Shown piece after piece: positions 27,328-36,691 of a stretch of 58,831 nucleotides of DNA. How positions within the stretch are numbered: the stretch's first letter is position 1; every line of letters begins with the position of its first letter. Source of the stretch: an uncultured Prevotella sp. GTDB taxonomy: Bacteria; Bacteroidota; Bacteroidia; Bacteroidales; Bacteroidaceae. The notes below the pieces were generated by a model. It saw only the letters and a list, made by a program, of their open reading frames with translations, was not told the DNA's origin and searched no databases. Both the position numbers and the translations under genes were made by a program. Where the stretch lies: contig ONBC01000006.1 in the NCBI GenBank assembly GCA_900315955.1, forward strand, positions 1 through 58,831. Direction: 5' to 3'.

Positions 27328-27838
27328 TCTCACCCCGTTCCAGGATGCCACGCACCTCCTCCGCCGTGAGGAGGTAGACATCCAAGTCTTCATTGGCATC
27401 AAAATGTTGCGCGCCTGCATGTTCCACGCCCCGGGCAAGGAACGTGTGGGCGATATTGTTATTAGTACCGGGGTTGGGACAAAGGTTCATGAATGGTTCC
27501 CATTCACCACCGCCAAAGCCGGTCTCTTCCATCAGCTCACGTTGGGCAGCCGCCATAGGCTCCTCTCCTTTCTCTATCACGCCGGCAGGAATCTCCCACT
27601 CCACAACATCCAAGCCATGCCGGTACTGACGCTCAAAGAGATACTTGCCGTCTTTCGTGATAGCAATGACATTGATCCAGTCGGGATATTCCAACGACCA
27701 GTAGTCATCCTTGATACGGCCGTCGGGCAGCATCAGTTTGTCTTTACGAACCGTCATCCACGGTTCTTTCACTACATATTGAGAAGAGAGAACCTTCCAA
27801 CGCATCTCCTCGTCCGAACGCTTCAGTTTTATCGACAT
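27269..27838 (-). CDS. Nudix hydrolase, ADP-ribose pyrophosphatase-like
   Basis: A 189-aa protein. Seen: Nudix box G86-x5-E92-x7-R100-E-L-x-E-E-x-G107 (GVIEKGEEPMAAAQRELMEE) preceded by WEIPAG, as in NudF-type ADP-sugar pyrophosphatases; the downstream NPGTNNNIAHTFLARGVEHA fits that subfamily. Known: these hydrolyse ADP-ribose and related nucleotides. It converges on, and overlaps, the S1-protein gene and is divergent from the His/Cys-rich protein gene. Confidence 0.9.
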   Translation of the reverse strand: MSIKLKRSDEEMRWKVLSSQYVVKEPWMTVRKDKLMLPDGRIKDDYWSLEYPDWINVIAITKDGKYLFERQYRHGLDVVEWEIPAGVIEKGEEPMAAAQRELMEETGFGGGEWEPFMNLCPNPGTNNNIAHTFLARGVEHAGAQHFDANEDLDVYLLTAEEVRGILERGEIMQALMAAPLWKLVATRGL

Positions 27839-27905
27839 TTCCCTATTATTTGTTTATTTTCTTGGCAAAATTATTAAAATCTTTCCAATTATAATAAGAA
27901 AACAC

Positions 27906-27913
27906 TAACTTTG
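27906..27913 (+). promoter_or_regulatory. -7 box upstream of the His/Cys-rich protein
   Basis: TAACTTTG, 20 bases before the GTG start at 27934. Confidence 0.6.
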
Positions 27914-27933
27914 CAAACGAGAAAAGACTATTT

Positions 27934-28287
27934 GTGAGAAATCAGAATCATAAGCGGCAACTAAGTGCATGGATACTCTTGGGAGTGTTCATACCTATGC
28001 TCTTGTTAGCTTCGCTCCATACGCACAAATATGAGCAGGGTCAGACGGCCACGACGTGCTATGCTTGTTTGCATCACATCCATCACAACGGTCACCTCTC
28101 GTCCAACACCTTCACTATCGACCACTGCGTGCTTTGCACGTTCCTGGCCTTGCCTTTTGTAGCCGGCACCCAGCTTACGGTCCTCACTGTCTGCGGCTTT
28201 GCTTTTTCTCTCGGTTACAAAGCCTCCTATACCCTTTGTCTGAGGAAGCAAAGGGTCTGTGCGCTCCGTGGCCCACCGATGCGGTAA
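27934..28287 (+). CDS. Small His/Cys-rich membrane protein next to a TonB receptor
   Basis: A 117-aa protein starting with GTG. Seen: a basic N-terminus, a membrane segment (WILLGVFIPMLLLASLHTHK), a Cys/His cluster TCYACLHHIHHNGHLS and TIDHCVLCTFLALP, then a second hydrophobic stretch (TQLTVLTVCGFAFSLG). Known: comparable short proteins precede TonB-dependent receptors in Bacteroidota; DUF2946 proteins have a similar layout. Inference: binds a metal such as zinc or copper at the membrane and works with the receptor downstream. The next base after its stop begins a five-unit palindromic array. Confidence 0.65.
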   Translation: MRNQNHKRQLSAWILLGVFIPMLLLASLHTHKYEQGQTATTCYACLHHIHHNGHLSSNTFTIDHCVLCTFLALPFVAGTQLTVLTVCGFAFSLGYKASYTLCLRKQRVCALRGPPMR

Positions 28288-28455
28288 TGTGTTTACCCGT
28301 TTACGGGTAAAATTTAGGTACTGTGTTTACCCGTTTACGGGTAAAATTTAGGTACTGTGTTTACCCGTTTACGGGTAAAATGTAGGTACTGTGCTTACCC
28401 GTTTACGGGTAAAATGTAGGTACTGTGCTTACCCGTTTACGGGTAAACACAGCTT
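28288..28455 (+). repeat. 34-bp tandem repeat, 5 units, each with a perfect-armed palindrome
   Basis: TGTGTTTACCC units start at 28288, 28322, 28356, 28390 and 28424. Each contains TTTACCCGT-TT-ACGGGTAAA, 9-bp arms around TT (a C replaces the first T of the left arm in the last two). They lie between the His/Cys-rich gene and the TonB receptor start at 28492. They could form tandem hairpins in the leader RNA or bind a dimeric regulator. Confidence 0.95.
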
Positions 28456-28491
28456 ATTCGGTAATCCATTCATTTATTATTATTTTTCCTC

Positions 28492-30762
28492 ATGAACAGA
28501 ATCATATTTCTTCTGCTCACGGTATGCTCATGCTTGGCTGCCGTGGCAGATACCCTGAATGGTGACAACATCCTTTCAGGAACCATCACTGACAAGAAGA
28601 GCGGAGAGAAACTTGTTGGTGTGACTATTTATTTCCCAGAACTCTCCAATGGTACTACGACAGATGCGGATGGGCACTATGAACTCACGCGCCTCCCCGA
28701 CAAGACGACACCTATCCAGGTGAGTTATCTTGGGCATAAGACCATCGTCAAAAATATCGACCTCTCGACGACACACACGCTCAACCTCAAGATGGACGAA
28801 TCGGACGCCATGATCAACGAGGTCGTTGTGACTGGTCTCACAGGACAGGCTCTGATGAAAGACTCGCCGACACCCATCGCTGTCGTCGGCAAGACCATGT
28901 TAGCAGCTACACCTTCAACGAACATCATCGACGCCCTGAGCTTCCAGCCCGGTGTCTCTCAGGTCACGACAGGTGGCGGCATCTCAAAGCCCGTCGTGCG
29001 CGGTCTCGGCTTCAACCGGGTCGTTGTCGTCAACGACGGGATCCGACAGGAAAGTAACCAATGGGGCGAAGAGCACGGCGTAGAGATAGACCCCGAAAGT
29101 GTATCGTCCGCAGAGATCCTCAAAGGTCCTGCCTCATTGATGTATGGCAGTGATGCCATGGGCGGTGCCATCATCTTCCACGATGAGCCTACTGCACCCC
29201 TCGGAACGATGGAGGCAAACGCTGAGACACAATATCAAACCAATAACGGACTTTTCGGATACTCCGTCAACTTCAAAGGCAACGAGGATGGTATCGTGTG
29301 GAACGCACGATGGTCACAGACCTTGGCCCATGCTTACAAAGACAAGATTGATCAATATGTCGTCGGATCTCAGTATCGCGAACGGGCAGCAGAGGGAATG
29401 GCAGGTATCAACCGGAGTTGGGGATACACACATTTGAAACTGAGCTATTACAACCTCACACCAGGCATCGCCGAGGGCGAGCGCAGCGACAGTTACACCT
29501 ATGGTAGGCAACTGCCTTTCCAACAAGTATATCACTATAAAGTGGTGAGTGACAACTCGTTCTTCCTTGGCAACGGCACGCTACAAGCTATCCTCGCCTA
29601 TCAGCAGAACCACCGGCAGGAATATGAGGACAGTCCGACGGCACCCGGCCTCGACATGAAGCTCCACACCGTCAACTATGATCTTAAATACCGGCTTCCG
29701 CTCACGAGTGACTGGAACCTTGCCACGGGTATCAACGGCATGTACCAGAAAATGCTTAATGAGGGCGACGAGTACCTCATTCCAGCTTATAACCTTTTCG
29801 ACATCGGTGCCTACGCCACGAGTTCATACAAGGTCGGAGCATTCACGCTCAGCGGTGGCGTGAGATTCGACAACCGGCATCTCCACACCTTCGCTTTGGA
29901 GAACACTTTCACACAGCTCAGTCGCAACTTCTCTGCTTTCACAGGGAGCGTCGGTGCCGTCTATGCGGTCAGCCCGAAGATGAATATACGCCTCAACCTC
30001 GCCCGCGGCTTCCGGGCTCCGAACCTCAGCGAACTGAGCTCCAACGGGGTGCACGAAGGCTCTGTGAGATACGAGCTCGGCAATGGGAACCTCCATCCGG
30101 AATATTCTTGGCAGATGGATGCAGGATGGGACTATACCTCCAATCTCATCTCCTTCCAGTTATCGCTTTTTGCCAACTTCATCGACAACTATATCTTCAC
30201 GGATAAGTTGGCGGACATTAAAACCGAAGGCTACGATACGTATCAGTACCGTCAGGGTAATGCGCGGATGCTCGGCGGAGAAGCGAGCATAGACCTCCAT
30301 CCTATTGATCGCCTCCACTTCCAGAACACGTTCTCTTATGTCAACAGTGTACAACTCCACCAGCCGCACGAGAGCAAATATCTTCCCTGGACACCGGCAC
30401 CTCGCTTCACCAGCGACCTGCGTTACGACCTCATCCGTGACGGCAAAGTTCTGAACAACACCTACATTGCCTTGCAAGCCGAGTGCGACCTGCGTCAGAA
30501 CCATTTCTATGCGCTCAACGGCACGGAGACAGCAACATCCTCCTACACATTGTTTAATATCCTCGCCGGTACCGACTTGAAGATTCATGACGTGAAACGT
30601 GCCAGCCTCTATCTCGGCTGCACAAACCTCTTCGACCGCGCCTATCAGAGTCACCTCAGCCGACTGAAATATGTGGAAGCAACGCCCGACAATGGTCACC
30701 AAGGCATCTACAACATGGGCCGCAACATCACGATGAAACTCGTGGTGCCTGTGACTTTATAA
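28492..30762 (+). CDS. TonB-dependent receptor, probable metal uptake
   Basis: A 756-aa protein. Seen: signal peptide (1-19), CarboxypepD_reg-like domain (about 27-100, SGTITDKKSGEKLVGVTIYF), plug domain (about 110-225: GVSQVTTGGGISKPVVRGLG, GVEIDPESVSSAEILKGP, SLMYGSDAMGGAIIF) and a 22-strand barrel, ending NLFDRAYQSHLSRLKYVE...GRNITMKLVV. Known: the HGVEIDP and short C-terminal barrel pattern resembles ZnuD-type zinc receptors. Inference: zinc or another divalent metal, supported by the His/Cys-rich neighbour; a siderophore cannot be excluded. Confidence 0.9.
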   Translation: MNRIIFLLLTVCSCLAAVADTLNGDNILSGTITDKKSGEKLVGVTIYFPELSNGTTTDADGHYELTRLPDKTTPIQVSYLGHKTIVKNIDLSTTHTLNLKMDESDAMINEVVVTGLTGQALMKDSPTPIAVVGKTMLAATPSTNIIDALSFQPGVSQVTTGGGISKPVVRGLGFNRVVVVNDGIRQESNQWGEEHGVEIDPESVSSAEILKGPASLMYGSDAMGGAIIFHDEPTAPLGTMEANAETQYQTNNGLFGYSVNFKGNEDGIVWNARWSQTLAHAYKDKIDQYVVGSQYRERAAEGMAGINRSWGYTHLKLSYYNLTPGIAEGERSDSYTYGRQLPFQQVYHYKVVSDNSFFLGNGTLQAILAYQQNHRQEYEDSPTAPGLDMKLHTVNYDLKYRLPLTSDWNLATGINGMYQKMLNEGDEYLIPAYNLFDIGAYATSSYKVGAFTLSGGVRFDNRHLHTFALENTFTQLSRNFSAFTGSVGAVYAVSPKMNIRLNLARGFRAPNLSELSSNGVHEGSVRYELGNGNLHPEYSWQMDAGWDYTSNLISFQLSLFANFIDNYIFTDKLADIKTEGYDTYQYRQGNARMLGGEASIDLHPIDRLHFQNTFSYVNSVQLHQPHESKYLPWTPAPRFTSDLRYDLIRDGKVLNNTYIALQAECDLRQNHFYALNGTETATSSYTLFNILAGTDLKIHDVKRASLYLGCTNLFDRAYQSHLSRLKYVEATPDNGHQGIYNMGRNITMKLVVPVTL

Positions 30763-30764
30763 GT

Positions 30765-30887
30765 TAAGAGTTAGGAGTTAAAAATTAGGAGTAAGTATTA
30801 AGAGGTAAGAATTAGGAGTTAAGAATTAGTGCTGTTGATTCTTAACTCCAAACTCTTAATTCTTAACTCTTAATTCTTAACTTCTAA
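30765..30887. terminator. Inverted-repeat AT-rich terminator between converging genes
   Basis: The left half repeats GTTAAGAATTAGGAG-like units and the right half repeats TTCTTAACTCTTAATTC-like units, so the two sides can pair over many bases. It fills the gap between the TonB receptor stop and the converging ThrE-like stop. Confidence 0.65.
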
Positions 30888-32399
30888 CTATTCAATTTCC
30901 TTCAGATCCACCATATCGTGGTGCTTCTCATGGCGTTCCTTGACAAGCTTGAGGAGCTTTTCCTTACGCTTCGGCTGGATAAGACGACGGACGAAAATGT
31001 TCGGAATAGCCACACCTAAAGCGATGAAGAGAATGACCAGCGAAGCTTTGATAGCCCAGTTGAAGGCGAAGGTGAGCTCACCGATGACACCATCCATCTG
31101 GATGAAGCCGAAGAGTGAGCGATACATCATCACACCAGGAATCATCGGGATGACCGAAGGAATAGCGATGACCTGATGAGGAATATGATGGATATGCTGC
31201 GACTTCGTAGCGATGAGACTGGCGACACACGAGCCTACAAAGGAACCGATGATGATACCCTGATCGAGACCTATGTTACCATTGGACGGTCCGAGGTTGA
31301 CGAAGTTGCGTGTGCAGACCGCAATGATACCTGTCACGGCAAGCACGGGCATGATACGCTTCGGCGTGTTATAGATGGTAGCGAAGCCCATGGACGACAC
31401 GGCAGCAGCGATGGCATAGTCGAGGAACGTGTTGTGCGGGGTCATCGAGAGATCCTTGACGAAGTTGTCAATGCCACAGATCTGAATGGCAAACACGATA
31501 CCAAACGACATAGCGATGATGATCATCAGCGTGATCATGGCACGCGTCAACCCCACACGCACATGGTTAGACACCATGTCGGTCACAAAGTTGATAAGAG
31601 GGACACCCGGCACGATGAACAGCGTGCACGCCATCAACGGATGATAAGGTGTGTCGGAATGGAGGAAGGAAGGCAGCGCAGCGGCAATCGTCGGGTTCAG
31701 ACTGATGAAGGTTGTAAGCCAGCAGATGAGTGTAGCGACGAAAGCACTGATGGCGATGCCTACATACCCGTTCCAGTGGAGCTTACCGAGATACATCTTC
31801 AGGCGGAAACCAAGGATAGCGGGGATGGAAGCATAGAAGAAGGCAGGCCAGTCACAACCGAACTGCACACAGAAGCCTCCACAAGCAAAACCGGCACAGA
31901 AAGCAATCATCCACGGCGAATACTGCTTGTGGACATGCTTCAGCGCCTCCAACTCCTGCTCGTACCTGTCGAGATCCCAGTCCTCACGGATAGCAGTCCA
32001 CAGCATCTTGCTGATCTTCGAGATGACCGTAAACTCAACGCAGTGGGAGTCGACACGCTGATATTTGGAGAAAGAGTGAGTCTCATCGGAGAGATTCACC
32101 ATGATGATATCGAAGTTGAGCGCGATGTGGATGTACTCCTCCGGCAGTCCGAGATACGCCTCGCAACGCTTCATGTTACGCATGATACGCTCGCAGTCGG
32201 CATTGCTCGCCATGAGCAAGGCACCGGTGCGCACGAGGAGGTCGAGCTTACGACGGAGGAGCTGCACGGACGTGGCATCCTCATCACGCTTCGTCTCATG
32301 GTCTACCATACGCTCCTCAAGACTCGTGATGCGCTCTGCATGTTCGTCCTGAGTGGTCTTGTGCCCTTTCAGGAACCCGAATATGTCTTTTGTTTCCAT
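30888..32399 (-). CDS. Threonine/serine exporter family protein (ThrE-like)
   Basis: A 503-aa inner-membrane protein. Seen: a charged N-terminal coiled region (residues 1-55), then a ThrE-type cytoplasmic domain (LLVRTGALLMASNADCERIM, SHCVEFTVISKI), then about ten transmembrane helices (WMIAFCAGFACGGFCVQFGC, LFIVPGVPLINFVTDM, VIPMIPGVMMYRSLFG). Known: ThrE proteins export threonine and serine. In many Bacteroidota the family exists as one fused chain of ThrE and ThrE_2 parts; this length fits. Substrate here is inferred. Next upstream on the same strand is the AspT-like transporter. Confidence 0.85.
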   Translation of the reverse strand: METKDIFGFLKGHKTTQDEHAERITSLEERMVDHETKRDEDATSVQLLRRKLDLLVRTGALLMASNADCERIMRNMKRCEAYLGLPEEYIHIALNFDIIMVNLSDETHSFSKYQRVDSHCVEFTVISKISKMLWTAIREDWDLDRYEQELEALKHVHKQYSPWMIAFCAGFACGGFCVQFGCDWPAFFYASIPAILGFRLKMYLGKLHWNGYVGIAISAFVATLICWLTTFISLNPTIAAALPSFLHSDTPYHPLMACTLFIVPGVPLINFVTDMVSNHVRVGLTRAMITLMIIIAMSFGIVFAIQICGIDNFVKDLSMTPHNTFLDYAIAAAVSSMGFATIYNTPKRIMPVLAVTGIIAVCTRNFVNLGPSNGNIGLDQGIIIGSFVGSCVASLIATKSQHIHHIPHQVIAIPSVIPMIPGVMMYRSLFGFIQMDGVIGELTFAFNWAIKASLVILFIALGVAIPNIFVRRLIQPKRKEKLLKLVKERHEKHHDMVDLKEIE

Positions 32400-32461
32400 T
32401 ATTTCTAACTATAGATTATACTGAAATAAATTATCTGAACATCAAAGAGAAGAAAGCATCC

Positions 32462-34153
32462 CTATGACAGGAATATCATCATTAAGATTTGGATGGAGAT
32501 AATACGCAGCAGCATGGCAAACGGATAAACCGTGGCATAACCCACAGACGGGGTATCGCTTGCCGTGCGGTCGTTGGCATAAGCCAGGGCTGGGGGATTC
32601 GTGTTGCCACCCGAGAGCACACCGATGAGCGTATAGTAGTTGATATGGAAAGCATAGCGGCCAATGATACCTCCCAGAAGGATAGGAATCATCGTGATGA
32701 TGAGGCCATAGCCAATCCACTGCAAGCCCTGCTCGTTGATAAGCGTACGGAAGAAGTCCTGACCGGCTCCCAACCCCACACAGGCGAGGAAGAGGTTGAT
32801 GCCCATCTCACGCAGCATCATATTGGCGGATATCGTGTTGTATGTCACAAGGTGATAACGCGGGCCGAAGTAACCCATGAGGATAGCCACGATGAACGGC
32901 CCACCGGCAAGCCCCAGACGCACTGGCGTGGGAATGCCGGGGATAGGAATCGGGAGGTTGGCGAGCAGACAGCCGAGGACAATACCGAAGAAGATCGGGA
33001 TGAGGTTCGGATAGTTGAGACGCTTCATCTGGTTACCGAGCACCTTGTCGACCTTACTCAGGGCGAGTTCAGAGCCCACTACCGTGAGCCGGTCGCCGAG
33101 CTGCAGACGCAGATGAGGATGGGCCACGAGGTCCACACCATTACGGTTGACACGCGTCACGGTGGCATTGAAGTTGCCATTGATATCGAGCGACACAAGG
33201 GTCTTACCCTGAAGCTCCGGCCGGGTGACGATGATACGGCGAGAGATCAGTTCCTTCTCAAACTGGCTCCAGTCGACCTCTGTGGGCTGTCCAATGAGCG
33301 CTGTCACGGCATCAATATCCTGAGGTGCAACCACGACGAGGAGCTTGTCGTGGAGATGGAGGCGTGTCTGACCATTGACGATGGCGTTATGGTGGGTATC
33401 GTCATGACTGACGATACGCGAAATCATGAAATGACGGCCTACGATATGCTTCACCTCGGCCACGGCAACATTGTCGATGCGCTCGTTGGTAACCTCCAAG
33501 GTGATGGAGCGCACGGCGAGGAGCTCAGGCTGGCCCTCACCGGTCTCAGCAGTCTTCTCCTCCTCCGAAGGTTTGATGCGAAGGATGAAGCGCAGCAGGA
33601 TGAAAGCGAGGATAACACCAATGACACCCATCGGGTAAGCCAAGGCATAACCTGTTGCGATGTCTGGGCTCTCCACGCCCTTGATACTGAAGAAAGCCTG
33701 CTGGGCAGCACCCATCCCCGGCGTGTTGGTCACCGCACCCGACAGAATACCGACGATGGCGGTGATCGGCGTGCCCGTGGCGTAATAGACACCAATAGCG
33801 GTAAAGATACTGATGAAGATCGTGATGAGTACGAGCATGTTTAGCTGCAGTCCACCTTTCTTGAATGAGGCGAAGAAGCCCGGACCGACCTGCAAGCCCA
33901 ACGAATAGACGAAGAGCACAAGGCCAAACTCGCGGAGGAAGTGGAGCAGCTCCACGTTGAGGTTGAGGTTGAAATAGCCGAAGATGATGCCGACGATGAG
34001 CACCCAGGTCAGCCCTAAAGAAATGTTCTTAACCTTTATCCTGCCCAGCAACAAGCCAAGGGTGATGACCAAGGCAAGGATAAAGATAGAGTGAGAAACG
34101 CCGCCGCCCCAGTAAGCATGCGAGCCTTCAAACAATGTCCTGATGAAATCCAT
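32462..34153 (-). CDS. AspT/YidE/YbjL-type transporter with two TrkA-C domains
   Basis: A 563-aa membrane protein. Seen: an N-terminal membrane half (ALVITLGLLLGRIKVKNISL, PGMGAAQQAFF), two soluble TrkA-C/RCK_C domains (about 205-375, ITLEVTNERIDNVAVAEV, RPELQGKTLVSLDINGNFNA), and a C-terminal membrane half with the repeated asp-alanine-exchanger duplication (GVLSGGNTNPPALAYANDRT). Known: the family includes the aspartate-alanine antiporter AspT and YidE/YbjL of unknown substrate. The substrate cannot be read from the sequence. Confidence 0.88.
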   Translation of the reverse strand: MDFIRTLFEGSHAYWGGGVSHSIFILALVITLGLLLGRIKVKNISLGLTWVLIVGIIFGYFNLNLNVELLHFLREFGLVLFVYSLGLQVGPGFFASFKKGGLQLNMLVLITIFISIFTAIGVYYATGTPITAIVGILSGAVTNTPGMGAAQQAFFSIKGVESPDIATGYALAYPMGVIGVILAFILLRFILRIKPSEEEKTAETGEGQPELLAVRSITLEVTNERIDNVAVAEVKHIVGRHFMISRIVSHDDTHHNAIVNGQTRLHLHDKLLVVVAPQDIDAVTALIGQPTEVDWSQFEKELISRRIIVTRPELQGKTLVSLDINGNFNATVTRVNRNGVDLVAHPHLRLQLGDRLTVVGSELALSKVDKVLGNQMKRLNYPNLIPIFFGIVLGCLLANLPIPIPGIPTPVRLGLAGGPFIVAILMGYFGPRYHLVTYNTISANMMLREMGINLFLACVGLGAGQDFFRTLINEQGLQWIGYGLIITMIPILLGGIIGRYAFHINYYTLIGVLSGGNTNPPALAYANDRTASDTPSVGYATVYPFAMLLRIISIQILMMIFLS

Positions 34154-34259
34154 TTAACTTTATATGTATTATTGCAATAATTACGCACTGACAGTGGGAT
34201 ACCGTCCATACAATGGGTAAAAACCACTGCAAAGTTACGACTTTTTTGAAGATTATATG

Positions 34260-34267
34260 TAATTTTG
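34260..34267 (+). promoter_or_regulatory. -7 box upstream of the 34292 gene
   Basis: TAATTTTG, 24 bases before ATG 34292. Confidence 0.5.
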
Positions 34268-34291
34268 CCTTTACAAATAATTGAAAATGAA

Positions 34292-35005
34292 ATGAAAAGA
34301 GTACTTTCCCTCCTCGCAGTCCTTTGCCTGGTCGCACAGCAAGCCTCAGCGATCAACCTCGACTCGCTGATGAACGTAGAGAAAAAGGAAGCGCACCGGA
34401 TTCCGCGACAGATGCTGAGTTTCTCGTTCAACATCAATACAGCGGCAGATCAGACCTATAGTTTCCAGTTTGATTATCAGTGGTATGCATTGAAATATAT
34501 GGGGGTTGGCTTCGGCCTGGAATATGACAAGAACGATGTTGCCGACCAACAGTCGCGCGATGAGAACCATGGTTATGCATATCACTACGAAAAAGACGCA
34601 GTCCTACGCCTCAACTTTCTCCCCATGCTCTCTTTCCGCACTCCGACGGTGTGGTTCTCCCACGACCGCTCGTGGGGAATGATGCTTCGCTGCGACCCGA
34701 TGCTCGTCATGTCGGTGCCGAAGAACGATGCGATGTGGATCTCGCCCGTTCCCCTTCCGGGTACTTCTTATTATCCGGAAGGCAACGTGAAGGTGAAGAA
34801 CCATGGGGGCAAATGGCTCGCCTGGCGCATCCGCAACGCCCTCTCCTTCTACAACGAGTTCGGAATGCTCTCCCTCGGCGTAAGCTTCTCCGACTACAAC
34901 ATCTATTCGTGCCGCAACCACATGATGTACAAGGGGAGCAAAGTTTTTAACCTCGGTTTGGGAAACACCACCACCGTTTTCCTATCGCTCGGCGCATGCC
35001 TGTAA
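34292..35005 (+). CDS. Outer-membrane beta-barrel-like hypothetical protein
   Basis: A 237-aa protein. Seen: signal peptide MKRVLSLLAVLCLVAQQASA; then alternating aromatic/polar strands (MLSFSFNINTAADQTYSFQF, YMGVGFGLEYDKND, LRLNFLPMLSFRTP, GMLSLGVSFSDYNIY, NTTTVFLSLGACL) typical of a small outer-membrane barrel; it ends in a short hydrophobic strand. Not assigned to a named family. Divergent from the AspT-like transporter and convergent with rsgA, with a strong hairpin between. Start chosen at ATG 34292, which gives a normal signal peptide. Confidence 0.6.
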   Translation: MKRVLSLLAVLCLVAQQASAINLDSLMNVEKKEAHRIPRQMLSFSFNINTAADQTYSFQFDYQWYALKYMGVGFGLEYDKNDVADQQSRDENHGYAYHYEKDAVLRLNFLPMLSFRTPTVWFSHDRSWGMMLRCDPMLVMSVPKNDAMWISPVPLPGTSYYPEGNVKVKNHGGKWLAWRIRNALSFYNEFGMLSLGVSFSDYNIYSCRNHMMYKGSKVFNLGLGNTTTVFLSLGACL

Positions 35006-35059
35006 GAAAGCGAACATAAGAAATCTAAAATTGTTCGGTTGAAACGGGGTTGGGTCTTG

Positions 35060-35095
35060 GTTGCAGTGGCCGCCTCCAATGGCGGCCACTGCAAC
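35060..35095. terminator. 15-bp perfect hairpin between converging genes
   Basis: GTTGCAGTGGCCGCC (35060-35074) and GGCGGCCACTGCAAC (35081-35095) pair perfectly around TCCAAT, followed by ATTTCTT. It probably terminates transcription in both directions, for the 34292 gene and rsgA. Confidence 0.85.
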
Positions 35096-35123
35096 ATTTC
35101 TTACGCACAGGAATCGCAGCATA

Positions 35124-36056
35124 TCAGTATGCTTCGCGGTACTTGTTCTCGTCTTTATCCTGAAGCATTGAGAGATAACTGTTGTAGCGGCTCTCAGCGA
35201 TATAATGTTCCTCCACGGCTTTGCGCACGGCGCAACCCGGTTCATGCGTATGTGTACAATTAGAGAAACGGCAGTCTTTTGAAAATTTGAAGATCTCCTT
35301 GAAGTAACTTCCTATCTCTTCCGGTTCCATATCAAAGGAGCCGAAGCCTTTGATACCTGGCGTATCGATGAGCCATCCGCCCTCAGGGAGAGCCACCATC
35401 TCAGAGAAGGTCGTAGTATGCATACCCGTATCGTGGGCATCACTGATGTCCGCCACACGCGCATCCGTCCCGGGCACAAAGAGGTTGAGCAACGTCGACT
35501 TCCCCACTCCACTGTTTCCACTGAGCAGCGTCACCTTATCTTTCAGCATCGCGCGCAGCGGCTCAATACCCTCGCCCGTCTCAGCAGAGATCTGGAGACA
35601 TGGGTAGCCGACAGTCTCATACAGGTTCACCATCATGTCCTGGTAATGGCACTCATCGGCATCGAGAAGATCCGTTTTGTTGAAGATGAGCACTACCGGC
35701 ACCGAATAAGCCTCCGAGGAAGCCAAAAAACGGTCGATGAAGGTTGTGGAGGTCTCTGGATGCGCCACGGTGACGACAAGGAAAGCCTGATCGAGATTAC
35801 AGGCGATGATGCTGCTCTGTTTGGAGAGGTTCGTGGCACGGCGAATGATATAGTTCTTACGGTCATCGATCGCCGTGATGAGCCCTTGCCCTTCCTCGTT
35901 GATGATGATCTCCACGCCGTCTCCCACAGCCACAGGATTGGTGGAGCGGATGCCTTTAAGCCGGAACTTTCCCTTCACCTTGCTCTCCACCGTCTGTCCG
36001 TCGTCGGTCAACACGGTGTACCAGAATCCTGTGTTCTTGATGACTAATCCATGCAT
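35124..36056 (-). CDS. rsgA: Ribosome small subunit-dependent GTPase A
   Basis: GTPase acting late in 30S assembly. Seen, 310 aa from ATG 36056: OB-fold N-terminus ([15 protein letters not shown]), circularly permuted GTPase motifs with G4 FNKTDLLD before G1 [13 protein letters not shown]3 DTPGIKGFG, and a C-terminal zinc motif ([14 protein letters not shown]). An earlier in-frame ATG at 36077 adds seven residues. Last gene of the aroB-rsmA-frr-rsgA run. Confidence 0.95.
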   Translation of the reverse strand: MHGLVIKNTGFWYTVLTDDGQTVESKVKGKFRLKGIRSTNPVAVGDGVEIIINEEGQGLITAIDDRKNYIIRRATNLSKQSSIIACNLDQAFLVVTVAHPETSTTFIDRFLASSEAYSVPVVLIFNKTDLLDADECHYQDMMVNLYETVGYPCLQISAETGEGIEPLRAMLKDKVTLLSGNSGVGKSTLLNLFVPGTDARVADISDAHDTGMHTTTFSEMVALPEGGWLIDTPGIKGFGSFDMEPEEIGSYFKEIFKFSKDCRFSNCTHTHEPGCAVRKAVEEHYIAESRYNSYLSMLQDKDENKYREAY

Positions 36057-36089
36057 TGAATAAGGGTCAAAATACAAATGAGAGGAGAA

Positions 36090-36650
36090 TCAGATCGTCA
36101 TGATCTCTTTCTGCTTCGCAGCCAACGTCGCATCAATGGTCTTGATATACTTGTCGTGAAGCTTCTGAAGGCTGTCCTCGGCATCCTTCTCCTGATCCTC
36201 AGAGAGCCCGTCCTTGACGGCTTTCTTCAATTTGTCTTTGTACTCACCACGTACGTTGCGCACCTGCACCTTAGCCTGCTCACCAATCTTGTTGCACTGC
36301 TTCACAAGCTCCTTACGCCGGTCCTCTGTGGGCTGTGGGAAACGGAGAATGACCATCTCGCCATTGTTCTCCGGCGTGATGCCGACATCCGAATCCATGA
36401 TGCCTTTCTCAATATCCTTGATAGCCTTACGCTCCCAAGGACGGATCGTGATCGTGCGGGCATCAGGCACCTGCAAGGCAGCGACCTGATTCAAAGGCAC
36501 CATCTGTCCGTACGACATCACGCGTACGGAATCGAGAATAGCTATATTAGCACGTCCTGCACGGATACGTGACAGTTCACCTTCAAGGAAGCTGGCGCTT
36601 TTCTTCATCTTGTCTTCAGCGCTCTTCAGTGTCTCTTTAACGTCAATCAT
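36090..36650 (-). CDS. frr: Ribosome recycling factor
   Basis: Splits post-termination ribosomes with EF-G. Seen, 186 aa (normal): N-terminal helix, then SFLEGELSRIRAGRANIAIL, the conserved VPLNQVAALQVPDARTITI, IRPWERKAIKDIEKGIMDSD and PQPTEDRRKELVKQCNKIGE. Spacing to rsgA is 12-33 bases, depending on start. Confidence 0.97.
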   Translation of the reverse strand: MIDVKETLKSAEDKMKKSASFLEGELSRIRAGRANIAILDSVRVMSYGQMVPLNQVAALQVPDARTITIRPWERKAIKDIEKGIMDSDVGITPENNGEMVILRFPQPTEDRRKELVKQCNKIGEQAKVQVRNVRGEYKDKLKKAVKDGLSEDQEKDAEDSLQKLHDKYIKTIDATLAAKQKEIMTI

Positions 36651-36691
36651 ATGATTATAGGTTTATATTTCAATATCGGTTACAAATTTAA

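Noticed and set aside
31176-32408. Long plus-strand open frame antisense to the ThrE-like gene (also 32489-33844 antisense to the AspT-like gene)
   Set aside because: Both are shadows of well-supported membrane-protein genes, rich in Asp/His/Arg/Thr with no domain.
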